Source of the DNA: JBBTVO01 sp038063195
GTDB taxonomy: Bacteria > Patescibacteriota > Microgenomatia > Levybacterales > UBA12049
Assembly: GCA_038063195.1 (NCBI GenBank)
Contig: JBBTVO010000003.1
Location: 7,462 to 71,461 of the forward strand
Direction: 5' to 3'
Length of the DNA: 64,000 nt
Part shown: in pieces, positions 8,892-16,550 of the stretch
Layout: each line of letters begins with the position of its first letter
How positions within the stretch are numbered: position 1 is the first letter of the stretch
Position numbers and translations under genes: made by a program
The notes under the pieces: model-generated
Told to the model about the DNA's origin: nothing
The model's database searches: none
The model's input: only the letters and a program-made list of their open reading frames with translations

Positions 8892-9401
8892 TTATTGAGC
8901 TGTTGATGGCTGTGGATTTGTTAACTGAGGTTTCCATCTTTCTGCCCATCTATTGATTTCAGTTGGATTATTTCTTATCATAGGAGGGCGAGAAAATAAA
9001 TCATTTACAGCAAGTCTTATAGACCAAGCTCTATTTTCAGCACCTTGATAGTGTTCTTGAACAAATCCATCTATAGATCTTTCTAGAATATTAATATCAG
9101 TTCTTAATTTTGTTGTTTCAGGGGTATCGACTTTAGTTTTATAAGTTTCTTTAGTGTAAAGAAATTTTCCGTATTTTGTTTCTTTAGATTTATCCAACTC
9201 TATGTAAAATAATTTTAGTCCAAGTAGATGGTGAAGAAGTTTTACGTCATGCCCCCGAAGCGAAAGTAATTGATCAAACTTTCTTTTGATTGCATATTTT
9301 CGTCCTTTTTCTTGAGATTTTCTCATAAGTCTTTCCTCTTCAGAGACAGGCTCTCTTGCCTTATCGGATTTCCTTCTTAGTCCCTCAAAAATATTTCTCA
9401 T
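8892..9401 (-). CDS. Unknown basic helical protein
   Basis: The 169-residue protein is rich in Arg, Lys and Glu, with a central helical stretch and a Pro/Thr-rich C-terminus. No domain is recognised and no membrane segment is seen. TATACT lies eight bases before the ATG on this strand. It runs opposite to its neighbours. Confidence 0.55.
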   Translation of the reverse strand: MRNIFEGLRRKSDKAREPVSEEERLMRKSQEKGRKYAIKRKFDQLLSLRGHDVKLLHHLLGLKLFYIELDKSKETKYGKFLYTKETYKTKVDTPETTKLRTDINILERSIDGFVQEHYQGAENRAWSIRLAVNDLFSRPPMIRNNPTEINRWAERWKPQLTNPQPSTAQ

Positions 9402-9463
9402 AAGATGGAAGTATACTTTAAAAACTCAAAATTAACAATCGGCGTGGTATAATTTCCTCGGCT

Positions 9464-9673
9464 TTAGACTGCCGGAAGGATTCTTTTATAATTCCCAGCT
9501 CCGTAGTTAAGGCGCATTTTTTTAGTATCTGTTTTGAGCCAACTTCTCTCTCTTTTCGATTTATATTCGTCCTCTCTTACATAACAATGACCTTGGAATT
9601 TAATCTTTCCATTCTTCTCTTCAAAATAAATCTCAGCAAGCCTGCTGTTAATAATTGCAAAACACCAGCTCAT
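9464..9673 (-). CDS. Small unknown protein
   Basis: This protein of about 69 residues begins MSWCFAIINSRLAEIYFEE and continues with KGHCYVRE-like, Lys-rich sequence. The composition is that of a real protein, and it resembles small conserved hypotheticals I associate with these bacteria, although I cannot confirm this. I chose the ATG at 9673; an upstream TTG two codons earlier is possible. Confidence 0.5.
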   Translation of the reverse strand: MSWCFAIINSRLAEIYFEEKNGKIKFQGHCYVREDEYKSKRERSWLKTDTKKMRLNYGAGNYKRILPAV

Positions 9674-9708
9674 AAGCAAGAATCTGCTTTGTATGATATA
9701 ATCATATC

Positions 9709-9930
9709 ATGAATAAAATAACTGTAGATCCGAAAATTTTGGCAGGAAAACCAGTAGTAGCAGGTACAAGAATTCCAGTCTATCTCATTTTAAATCTCTT
9801 AGCCAGCGGATATAATTTCGATAAAATTATAGAAGCTTATCCCCGTTTAACCCGAGCAGATATAGAAACAGCGATTAGATACTCTGAAGACCGCATGAAA
9901 AGAGTAGAGGTGCGAAGCCTCAGTAAATAA
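9709..9930 (+). CDS. DUF433 antitoxin
   Basis: The 73-residue protein contains VDPKILAGKPVVAGTRIPVY, the DUF433 signature, and a helical C-terminal half typical of this small DNA-binding antitoxin family. It lies two bases upstream of a DUF5615 gene, the usual toxin partner. TATAAT (9697-9702) ends six bases before the ATG. A second pair with the same domains lies at 32829-33460. Confidence 0.88.
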   Translation: MNKITVDPKILAGKPVVAGTRIPVYLILNLLASGYNFDKIIEAYPRLTRADIETAIRYSEDRMKRVEVRSLSK

Positions 9931-9932
9931 AA

Positions 9933-10304
9933 GTGCTTAAATTACTGCTTGACGCTAATCTTTCTCCCAAAACCCGCAAGTACCTAGAGAAAAAGTTTCA
10001 CTTCAATGTCATTGATCTAGCTACCGAAAATAAACATGGAATGACTGATGAACAAGTAGTCAAACTTGCCAAGAAAGAAAAGAGAGTAATTATTACTTTT
10101 GATCTTGATTTTGGGGAGATATACTACTTTAGCGAAAGAGGAAAAGTGGGTATAATAGTTCTTCGGCTTGAAGATCAAAGAGTAGAGTCGGCAAATAAAG
10201 TTTTAAATAAATTCTTTCAAAACGAATCTAAGAATGTAGATTTAGAAAAATCGCTCGTGGTAATTGATGAAAGCAGGATACGGATAGTGCCTAATATCAA
10301 TTAA
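9933..10304 (+). CDS. DUF5615 PIN-like toxin
   Basis: The 123-residue protein has LLLDANLSPKTRKYLEK at its start and VIITFDLDFGEIYYF in the middle, the acidic motifs of the PIN-like DUF5615 family, predicted RNases. It starts with GTG two bases after the DUF433 antitoxin stop, forming a toxin-antitoxin pair. Activity against a particular RNA is not known. Confidence 0.85.
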   Translation: MLKLLLDANLSPKTRKYLEKKFHFNVIDLATENKHGMTDEQVVKLAKKEKRVIITFDLDFGEIYYFSERGKVGIIVLRLEDQRVESANKVLNKFFQNESKNVDLEKSLVVIDESRIRIVPNIN

Positions 10305-10404
10305 TAAAACTTTGATATAATTTCCTCAACGATGAATCTATCAATTGGGGTGGTGCGAACACAACCCGACATTCTCATCCTGAGTGGAGCCAGAGAATTG
10401 TAAC

Positions 10405-10433
10405 TTGACAAAACCATTATTTGTACTTACAAT
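10405..10433 (+). promoter_or_regulatory. Promoter of mazEF
   Basis: TTGACA (10405-10410) and TACAAT (10428-10433) have a 17-base spacer, and the mazE ATG follows nine bases later. No Shine-Dalgarno is present. Confidence 0.75.
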
Positions 10434-10442
10434 GTAATTACT

Positions 10443-10682
10443 ATGATAACCACACTAATTGCGATAGGGAATTCTCGCGGGATACGTATACCAAAGCCCT
10501 TGATTGCTGAAAGCGGTATTTCCGATCAAGTTGAATTGCAGGTAAAAAAGGGTGAGATACGAATTATTTCAGCGCCTACGAAGAATAGGTCTGCGTCTGC
10601 TGCATTACTCCTATCTGAAAAAACACTCGGTGCTGATTGGAATCGGCCGGAAGAGGAAACCGCATGGGCAAGTTTGCAGTAG
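10443..10682 (+). CDS. mazE: MazE-like AbrB-fold antitoxin
   Basis: The 79-residue protein begins with the swapped-hairpin AbrB/MazE DNA-binding domain (LIAIGNSRGIRIPKPLIAE) and has an acidic C-terminal tail (NRPEEETAW) that would block the toxin. It overlaps the MazF gene by 19 bases. Pairs of this kind autoregulate their own promoter. Confidence 0.88.
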   Translation: MITTLIAIGNSRGIRIPKPLIAESGISDQVELQVKKGEIRIISAPTKNRSASAALLLSEKTLGADWNRPEEETAWASLQ

Positions 10683-10999
10683 GCAGTATTGTTCTCGTTA
10701 CATTTCCATTTTCAGATTTGAAAGGCCAGAAAGTACGACCGGCGCTTGTTTTGGCAAACGTTGAATTTAATAACCTCATTCTGTGTCAAATTACTTCAAA
10801 GCCATATTCAAGCAAAATATCAATTCGTCTTACATCGACTGATTTTGCAACAGGTGGTTTACCAATTGTCAGCTACGTACGGCCGGATAAGCTGTTTACG
10901 GCTGATACGACTATTATAAAAAAGACTGTTGGGAAGTTATCTAGTAAAACTACAGATAAAGTTTTAAAAAATATCCGCGCACTATTTAAATCTTCATAA
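10664..10999 (+). CDS. mazF: MazF/PemK-like endoribonuclease toxin
   Basis: The 111-residue protein carries GSIVLVTFPFSDLKGQKVRP followed by ALVLA, the MazF/PemK core, and VSYVRPDKL further on. The family cleaves single-stranded mRNA at short motifs. The ATG at 10664 gives the usual length; an upstream TTG would add nine residues without family similarity. It is translationally coupled to mazE. Confidence 0.88.
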   Translation: MGKFAVGSIVLVTFPFSDLKGQKVRPALVLANVEFNNLILCQITSKPYSSKISIRLTSTDFATGGLPIVSYVRPDKLFTADTTIIKKTVGKLSSKTTDKVLKNIRALFKSS

Positions 11000-11005
11000 A
11001 GTCAT

Positions 11006-11125
11006 TTACAGAGCGTACCCTCTTTCTGGCAGCTCCTCATTTCCAATTTTTTTAGCCATTTCTTCTACGAGCCTAACCATAACTGGATAGCCAACTTGTC
11101 TATAATCTCCAAACCTCTCATTCAT
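11006..11125 (-). pseudogene. Possible C-terminal remnant of a DNA cytosine methyltransferase
   Basis: On the minus strand a 39-codon reading frame ends normally and reads DYRQVGYPVMVRLVEEMAKK. It resembles the last motif of C5 cytosine methyltransferases (Y-x-Q-hydrophobic-G-N-A-V-P, then a helix), but the NAV step is altered and the rest of the enzyme is missing. The region 11000-11232 holds nothing else coding. The identification is tentative. Confidence 0.3.
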
Positions 11126-11232
11126 AATTCTTTTTGACAAATATTTAAAATAGCTTCTGTTTGATTTTCCGCCCCCAAATTAATCTTATAGTTTGACTTT
11201 AATCGGGATTTTTGGTATATTTTTAACTTACT

Positions 11233-11589
11233 ATGGAATTTGAGTCCGATTCGGAAACCGGTAATTCAGAAAATGTAAATGACTATTCGCGATTGGGTGA
11301 ACGGGAAGAAAACGCCGTAAGAATAGCGACAAGAGGTTTGGCAAAGTGGTTCTCTGAGGATGAAAAACCTCCGCCTATGAAAGTAGTAATTACACAGGAA
11401 AACCCGTTTGATTTTAGGTCATTCGTGGCCGTATTGCGCGAAGATGGGATAGATGTTATGGGATCTCTTAAGGAAGTCAGTGATGGTGTCTTGGTATTTC
11501 AGCCTAATTTATGTGATTCTGAGACGGAAGAATCAATACTGGGTGAAACAATAGTAATCCCCGAGGGTCTTGAAAAATATTTCAAGTAA
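11233..11589 (+). CDS. Unknown acidic protein
   Basis: I do not recognise this 118-residue acidic protein. The N-terminus is Ser/Glu/Asn-rich, followed by a helical segment (EENAVRIATRGLAKWFSED) and a beta-rich half. A TTGACT/TATATT promoter (11193-11198, 11216-11221, 17-base spacer) ends 11 bases before the ATG, with no ribosome site. Confidence 0.55.
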   Translation: MEFESDSETGNSENVNDYSRLGEREENAVRIATRGLAKWFSEDEKPPPMKVVITQENPFDFRSFVAVLREDGIDVMGSLKEVSDGVLVFQPNLCDSETEESILGETIVIPEGLEKYFK

Positions 11590-11663
11590 TTTCATAGCTT
11601 GATTTCCCGCCTCAACCTTAGATTGTTGACTATTTATTTTTTATATTTTATAATCTGTCCACG

Positions 11664-12101
11664 ATGACTACTGAGACAAGACCTGAAGCAAATGTAACAG
11701 AAATTCCGTATGCCGATTTTGAAATAGGGATGATAAAAGATTTAATGCCCGCTTGGGATGGTGCGTCTCAAGATTTAGGTAAAGGTTTGCAAAGTCACTT
11801 TTTCTACAAAGTCGGAGATGACGTTACGCGAATAACTCTAGATTTTTATCCTCATCAGAAAGATGCTTGGCTTAGAGAAAATCCCGTCATAGCTACAGGA
11901 CAAAGAAGAGAAGTACTGGCTGAAGATTATCACCATCTTACAGAAATTTCAACAGTGGTAATTTATGGAGACGAAGGTAGGGTTACTTTTTTCGCTAAGG
12001 ATAAAAGAAGTTTTCTTGAGATTTCAAATGGAGGCAGAGCTTTAGTTTTACAACAGCATCGGAATAGAACTGATACTACTACAAGAATAAACCTTCCGTA
12101 A
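11664..12101 (+). CDS. Unknown soluble protein
   Basis: The 145-residue protein matches no family I know; it appears to be a soluble alpha/beta protein without a signal peptide. Its promoter is strong: TTGACT (11626-11631), 17-base spacer, TATAAT (11649-11654), then nine bases to the ATG. It is a single-gene unit in a run of similar unknown genes. Confidence 0.58.
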   Translation: MTTETRPEANVTEIPYADFEIGMIKDLMPAWDGASQDLGKGLQSHFFYKVGDDVTRITLDFYPHQKDAWLRENPVIATGQRREVLAEDYHHLTEISTVVIYGDEGRVTFFAKDKRSFLEISNGGRALVLQQHRNRTDTTTRINLP

Positions 12102-12155
12102 ATCGAACAAACTCCTTGATTTTCCGCCCCAACCAGCGCGTGATATAATTTCCTC

Positions 12156-12380
12156 ATGCCAGTTGTATTTTCGGATCATGCTAAATTTCAACTTAAAGAG
12201 CGTAATATATCTCAAAAAAGAATGCTTGAAGTAGTGATGAATCCAACCGAAACAAGTCAAAGTTTCAAGAATAGGCGATTGTGGAGAAAATCGTTTGGTG
12301 GTAAAATATTACAAGCAGTAACCATAACAGAAGGTTCGAAAATAACTGTCATCAGCGGTTATTACTTAAGAAAAAAATAA
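12156..12380 (+). CDS. DUF4258 toxin-like protein
   Basis: The 74-residue protein has VVFSDHAKFQLKERNIS and a late ITVISGYYLRK, matching the small DUF4258 family, proposed to be RelE/BrnT-like toxins. TATAAT (12144-12149) ends six bases before the ATG. The next gene, DUF2283, starts one base after its stop codon, and the two form a common predicted toxin-antitoxin pair. Confidence 0.82.
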   Translation: MPVVFSDHAKFQLKERNISQKRMLEVVMNPTETSQSFKNRRLWRKSFGGKILQAVTITEGSKITVISGYYLRKK

Positions 12381-12381
12381 T

Positions 12382-12588
12382 ATGAAAATACATTACGATC
12401 CAAAAATAGACGCTGTTTATTTTAAATTAGCAAAGGGTAAATACGACGCGAGTCGTGAGATATCCAGTTCTATTATAGTGGATGAAGACAAGAATGGTAA
12501 AGTTTTGGGAATTGAGATTTTGGATGCAACAAAAAATATAAATGCCTTTAATCCAAAAAACCCAAGGTCTTCCTTAAGCACTTCTTAA
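12382..12588 (+). CDS. DUF2283 antitoxin-like protein
   Basis: The 68-residue protein contains HYDPKIDAVYFKLAKGKY and IIVDEDKNGKVLGIEILDA, diagnostic of DUF2283. It directly follows DUF4258 and is the likely antitoxin of that pair. Confidence 0.85.
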   Translation: MKIHYDPKIDAVYFKLAKGKYDASREISSSIIVDEDKNGKVLGIEILDATKNINAFNPKNPRSSLSTS

Positions 12589-12599
12589 TCTCCTTGCTT

Positions 12600-12655
12600 G
12601 TCCTGAGTTTACCGAAGGGCTTCTATTGCACTTCGGCTCCGCTCAGTACATGCCA
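12600..12655. repeat. Inverted-repeat element between convergent genes
   Basis: GTCCTGAGTTTACCGAAGGG is followed by CTTCGGCTCCGCTCAGTACA, which are imperfect complements of each other. Such CTGAG/CTTCGG elements recur between genes (a related one is at 63912-63952). The hairpin may end transcription from both sides. Confidence 0.5.
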
Positions 12656-12664
12656 CCGTGGTTA

Positions 12665-12934
12665 TTACTTGAATTGTACGTGAAGAGATGTGCCGAGGGC
12701 ATTTGCCATTTTTCTAAGAAATGAAAGAGAGGGGAGTGATGATGCACTTTCAGCGCGCGATATTACCGATTGGCGGGTTTTAAGTTTTTTCGCAAGCTGA
12801 GCTTGTGTCAGGCCGCTCCTGATTCTTCCTCGAATAATCTCGCGTGCCACCTCATATTCCAGACGAGTTTCTTCCAAGGCTTTTCTAAATTCAGGGTCTT
12901 TCAGGAGAATTTTTTTGTGAGTTTCCCAATCCAT
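12665..12934 (-). CDS. XRE-family helix-turn-helix protein (HigA-like)
   Basis: The 89-residue protein has an N-terminal helical region and a Cro/CI-type helix-turn-helix (SGLTQAQLAKKLKTRQSVIS then RAESASSLPSLSFLRKMANA). It resembles HigA-type antitoxins, but no toxin gene adjoins it, so it may be an orphan regulator. A palindromic operator overlaps its promoter and faces the divergent gene at 13013, so it probably controls both. Confidence 0.8.
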   Translation of the reverse strand: MDWETHKKILLKDPEFRKALEETRLEYEVAREIIRGRIRSGLTQAQLAKKLKTRQSVISRAESASSLPSLSFLRKMANALGTSLHVQFK

Positions 12935-12946
12935 ATAAAATAATTA

Positions 12947-12964
12947 TATCACAATTTTGTGATA
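12947..12964. promoter_or_regulatory. Palindromic operator between XRE gene and divergent gene
   Basis: TATCACAA-TT-TTGTGATA is a perfect inverted repeat with a two-base centre. It overlaps the TATAAT box of the XRE gene (on the minus strand, eight bases before its ATG) and lies about 12 bases upstream of the -35 region of the gene at 13013. A dimeric repressor such as the XRE protein is the likely ligand. Confidence 0.65.
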
Positions 12965-13012
12965 ATGCAATCTTACTTCATAATTTCCTGCTTCTTTGCT
13001 ATACTGAGTAAA

Positions 13013-13894
13013 GTGCAGAAAAATTCCCATTACCAGACTCTTAAAGAGAAGTGGTCGCAGAAGCACGAGGCGGCCCGGAAAAGATTCGAAGAAAAGCATA
13101 AGGAAACTCTCGCGTTTCTCATAGACCGAATTCCCGCTAAAGATAAGATTGCAAGTGGCGCGGCAAGCCTCATAATGCTTTCGACCAATCTTAACCCAGC
13201 GACTGCATTTGCTCAGGCAGCTACAAAAACACCACCGCTGGTTATTGAAGAAAATCGTGCAAGCAGAATTGAAAAATTACTTTCGGATTTAAAAACAGTA
13301 GTGCCTTCGGAGATGAGAAGTTTAACTCCTGAGGAAGAGGCGAGTACTTCGGCAATTCTTTCAAGAAATTTCAATATGGAAGTAGTTCCGGATATTAACG
13401 GACTGCGATTGAATCGAACTTACGGGATGATGGGGGCTGAACAGCACCTCATGCGCTATCCGGGAGACACAATGTACGGACATTTTGATAGTGAAAGTGA
13501 GAATTTTTATTCTTCGGGAATGGCTCCCGGACGCGGGGCGTGGGGATATTTCGCAAATTCGAAGGAGGAGTTGACGGTTGAGGATAGAGAGCGGGAGAAA
13601 TGGTATATTGCGGTTCAGAGCTTTCTCGCAGTAGATTACAACTCAAGGCCTTCTGAGTACAGGGATTTTTTCAAATATAGAAAAATGCTCGTTGTAAATC
13701 CTAAGACCGGGCAGGCAATAGTAAGTGATATTGCAGATGCGGGGCCTGCGGTCTGGACAGGAAAGCATCTGGGAGGCTCACCTGAAGTAATGTATTACTT
13801 GGGTATTCATCAGGGACCGCGCAAAGGCGGAGTTTTATACTTTTTCATCAATGATCCCAATGATACAATTCCCTTAGGCCCTATCAATCTATGA
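13013..13894 (+). CDS. Exported protein with a possible RlpA-like barrel
   Basis: I set the start at GTG 13013, seven bases after TATACT (13000-13005); an upstream ATG at 12959 would lie before this promoter. From here the protein is 293 residues with a late signal-like segment (about 48-70, ending in ATAFA). The C-terminal part contains MLVVNPKTGQAIVSDIADAG and TGKHLGGSPEVMYYLGI, which faintly resemble double-psi beta-barrel (RlpA-type) proteins that bind cell wall. The next gene overlaps its stop by four bases. Confidence 0.65.
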   Translation: MQKNSHYQTLKEKWSQKHEAARKRFEEKHKETLAFLIDRIPAKDKIASGAASLIMLSTNLNPATAFAQAATKTPPLVIEENRASRIEKLLSDLKTVVPSEMRSLTPEEEASTSAILSRNFNMEVVPDINGLRLNRTYGMMGAEQHLMRYPGDTMYGHFDSESENFYSSGMAPGRGAWGYFANSKEELTVEDREREKWYIAVQSFLAVDYNSRPSEYRDFFKYRKMLVVNPKTGQAIVSDIADAGPAVWTGKHLGGSPEVMYYLGIHQGPRKGGVLYFFINDPNDTIPLGPINL

Positions 13895-14229
13895 AAAAGA
13901 AATATTTCTACAGCCATCTGGTAAATATTAAAATATTAATCATTGAGCTTGATAGTTTAAGTTTGTCATCTTCGGAGAAAGAGGAGCTTATCGAGCTTGC
14001 GCATAAAAATATTCACCATGAGGTTATGGACACAATAGCATCGGATCTTGAAAATGAGGATAAGAAAAAGTTTCTGGAGCTTGTTGAAGAGGGGGAGCAC
14101 GAGAAAGTCTGGCTTCATATTAAAGAGAAGACGAAGAATGTTGAAGAAAAGATAAAACAGGCGGTTGATCAGATAAGGAAAGAACTAATCGAAGATATAA
14201 AGAAAATAAAAGAGCCAAAGACTAATTAA
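13891..14229 (+). CDS. Coiled-coil protein, DUF5663-like
   Basis: The 112-residue protein is almost entirely helical and charged, with LDSLSLSSSEKEELIELAHK near the start, a pattern I associate with the small DUF5663 family seen in these bacteria. No membrane segment is present. It overlaps the upstream exported-protein gene by ATGA and is probably translated with it. Function unknown. Confidence 0.6.
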   Translation: MKKKYFYSHLVNIKILIIELDSLSLSSSEKEELIELAHKNIHHEVMDTIASDLENEDKKKFLELVEEGEHEKVWLHIKEKTKNVEEKIKQAVDQIRKELIEDIKKIKEPKTN

Positions 14230-14236
14230 AACAGGA

Positions 14237-14264
14237 TTGACTTTTTTATCTTTAAGAATATAAT
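14237..14264 (+). promoter_or_regulatory. Promoter of lipoprotein gene
   Basis: TTGACT (14237-14242) and TATAAT (14259-14264) are 16 bases apart, and the ATG at 14271 follows after six bases. No ribosome site fits, so the mRNA is predicted leaderless. Confidence 0.75.
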
Positions 14265-14270
14265 ACTTTT

Positions 14271-15734
14271 ATGCTTAGAGACAGAGATAATCATCTTTCC
14301 TTAGGACGAAATGCCTTACTTAAGGGAACCACTCTTGCTGCAATAGTCATTGGAGGAGCGGGATGCGATATACTTGGAGGATCGGATAATCAACAAGGAA
14401 ATGATGGTAGGCCTACAGCTTCAGCATCTCCTGAGGAGCTTCCGCATTCAGACGAAGCCTCACCAGAAAAGGTTTTGCAGCTTTACCAGGAATCACGAGA
14501 CATAAATAACGAATATTTTAATTATAGAAGACAGGGTCTTTCACAAGAAGAGTTAAGAGTTATGTCTAACGGCTTGACCGTAGCTAAAGTGCGTGCGATG
14601 TGGGCGCATAGCTCTTTTCCGCAAGACCCTTTCGTCAAAAACGAGGGGCACACGATTATTTTTAACGGAGGAAGAAAGCTTAATCTTGAAAATCCAAATG
14701 ATTTTGTCTTGGGTACAGCTTATGTCGACTATCTCTTTAACAATACGTTTGAAGATGTGTTAGATACTGATACTACTGGATTTTGGTATTACAGACAGAA
14801 ATTTAATTCTTTCGAAGGAATCGATGATATCTTCTGGCTTTCTGAAAATGTCAAATTAGAGATGGGAGATGTGCCCCCAATTGCAAGGACGAAAAGCTTA
14901 GAAGAATTGGCCAAAGGCCTTCAGTTTATACAGAAAGCAGATATGCCATTACCTACAAATGCAAGAATCGAATATATAAGTTGGGAGAATGAAAACCCTT
15001 ACGAAAATACTGAAAAAGATACTTTGTTGTTGCAAGTTTATTCTATTCCTGACGGAGATTTTAGAGTTGGGACATCTCTTACAGACTATTTAATTGCGCA
15101 AAACCCTCAAATTTTAGAAGACTATAAGGAAAAAGTTTCCGAACTTTTTGAACAATATGGAGAGAACATAACGGAATCGGCGCTGATTTCTTCTGATGAT
15201 TTCTCATACGTTTATGATGATGAAACCGAGTTGTCAGTAATTCTCTCAGACTACATTAATGATGGAGTCAGTTTTAGAAAAAAAATTGCCTATGCTCGCG
15301 CGACGGGTCATGAGGCTGAGGCCGCTATTATAGGCGCTAAGTATGATTACGCGAGACAGCTTTTCGGAGGCAATGAGACTGTAGTAGATGGTAGGGTTTA
15401 TGAATCCGTTGATTATCAAGTGGGCGATGTTATCAGAATTTCCGATTATGATGATTATGCAAGACCGGGAATTTTCTTAAGAGAAGAAGCTGATGCGGGA
15501 ATTGATCCCGATCATCGGCCTGCTGTTTATGATGGATGGACGCTACGCATAATAGCAGGCCCGGTTGTGACTCTGGATGACGTCAATCATGAAGCTACAA
15601 TAATGTGGCAAGTAGAAGATGGGGATTTTGTTAGTAAGAGAGTTTTTATTGGAGATGAATCGAGGACTGGATGGGTATCAAGTGAATATCTTGGTGAGAT
15701 TATATCAAATACTCAAGTTCCTTCTGAAAATTGA
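14271..15734 (+). CDS. Large lipoprotein of unknown function
   Basis: The 487-residue protein has a signal segment ending in a lipobox-like GGAGC (Cys at about residue 32), then a Gly/Asn/Ser-rich linker and a mostly acidic alpha/beta extracellular part. I recognise no domain. Repeated YDD and DYDDYA stretches in the C-terminal third could bind cations. It would be anchored by lipid on the outer face of the membrane. Confidence 0.68.
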   Translation: MLRDRDNHLSLGRNALLKGTTLAAIVIGGAGCDILGGSDNQQGNDGRPTASASPEELPHSDEASPEKVLQLYQESRDINNEYFNYRRQGLSQEELRVMSNGLTVAKVRAMWAHSSFPQDPFVKNEGHTIIFNGGRKLNLENPNDFVLGTAYVDYLFNNTFEDVLDTDTTGFWYYRQKFNSFEGIDDIFWLSENVKLEMGDVPPIARTKSLEELAKGLQFIQKADMPLPTNARIEYISWENENPYENTEKDTLLLQVYSIPDGDFRVGTSLTDYLIAQNPQILEDYKEKVSELFEQYGENITESALISSDDFSYVYDDETELSVILSDYINDGVSFRKKIAYARATGHEAEAAIIGAKYDYARQLFGGNETVVDGRVYESVDYQVGDVIRISDYDDYARPGIFLREEADAGIDPDHRPAVYDGWTLRIIAGPVVTLDDVNHEATIMWQVEDGDFVSKRVFIGDESRTGWVSSEYLGEIISNTQVPSEN

Positions 15735-15776
15735 ACTATCTAAGAATATCAAGCAACTTAAAAAGTCTTAAGTTGA

Positions 15777-16451
15777 TTAGTTTTTTTCTTTTGAAGGACG
15801 GGAAGTAGGGGATTCGAGTCTTTCTTTTGTTCGTCTCCAGACTTCTTGGATGCCTTCGCTTCCTTTGATTACAACAAGTCTTCCTTCTCTTGCAAGTTTG
15901 TGAAGCATGAGGCTTGTATTTTTTCTATATATTTCAAGCCTTTTCTCAACAGTTTCTGGAATGTCGTCAGGTCGCGGTTTTGTATTTTCCCTCAAGGCGC
16001 TTTCATATCTTCCTCCAGCTCTTTTTCTCGAGTGCTCATCAAGTATTGCAATGCAAGCAAAACTTGTCTCTACGGCATGACGCTGTCGCAGGCTCTCCAT
16101 GAGCTTATCCGTCGAATCAAGTTGAGGAATGGTTCTTGGGAACCCTGTAAATATAAAAGTAGTAATTCCTTTTTCTGCATTTTTCTCGATGACAGTTTCA
16201 ACCATAGGGAATATAACCTCATCCGGTATAAGTGCACCTTGCTTATCAACTGCTTCAATATATGGCTCAATTCTAGAAAAAAATCCTGCGTACTCTCCTT
16301 GCTGTGATTTAGCTCCTCTATAAATGTCACCCGTAGAAAGTCTTATGGAGTTGGGAATTGTTTCAAGCAAAAGATTCGCCTGAGTATCTTTGCCTCCTGA
16401 GCCTTTGCCGTTGATGAAGATAAAATTAAGAGCAGGAGAATCTGGTGTCAT
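15777..16451 (-). CDS. Adenylate kinase-like nucleoside monophosphate kinase
   Basis: The 224-residue protein has the P-loop GKGSGGKDTQA, the NMP-binding region RLSTGDIYRG, and FTGFPRTIPQLD, all hallmarks of the adenylate kinase family. The lid region is short, without zinc cysteines. The P-loop has Asp where most adenylate kinases have Gly after GK, so it may be a divergent paralogue rather than the main enzyme. The minus-strand promoter is TTGACT with TATAAT and a leader of about 25 bases. Confidence 0.78.
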   Translation of the reverse strand: MTPDSPALNFIFINGKGSGGKDTQANLLLETIPNSIRLSTGDIYRGAKSQQGEYAGFFSRIEPYIEAVDKQGALIPDEVIFPMVETVIEKNAEKGITTFIFTGFPRTIPQLDSTDKLMESLRQRHAVETSFACIAILDEHSRKRAGGRYESALRENTKPRPDDIPETVEKRLEIYRKNTSLMLHKLAREGRLVVIKGSEGIQEVWRRTKERLESPTSRPSKEKN

Positions 16452-16550
16452 AGAGAGAGAGCAGTTCTGAAATTATATTCTATTTATAATATAAGTCAAG
16501 AATTTCTTATTTCTTTTGGCACAATCTTCGTGCTCTGATATAATCTACAT

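Noticed and set aside
15777..16451. Naming the adenylate kinase-like protein adk
   Set aside because: The P-loop has Asp in place of the usual Gly and the lid is short, so it may be a paralogue; the main adk could lie elsewhere.
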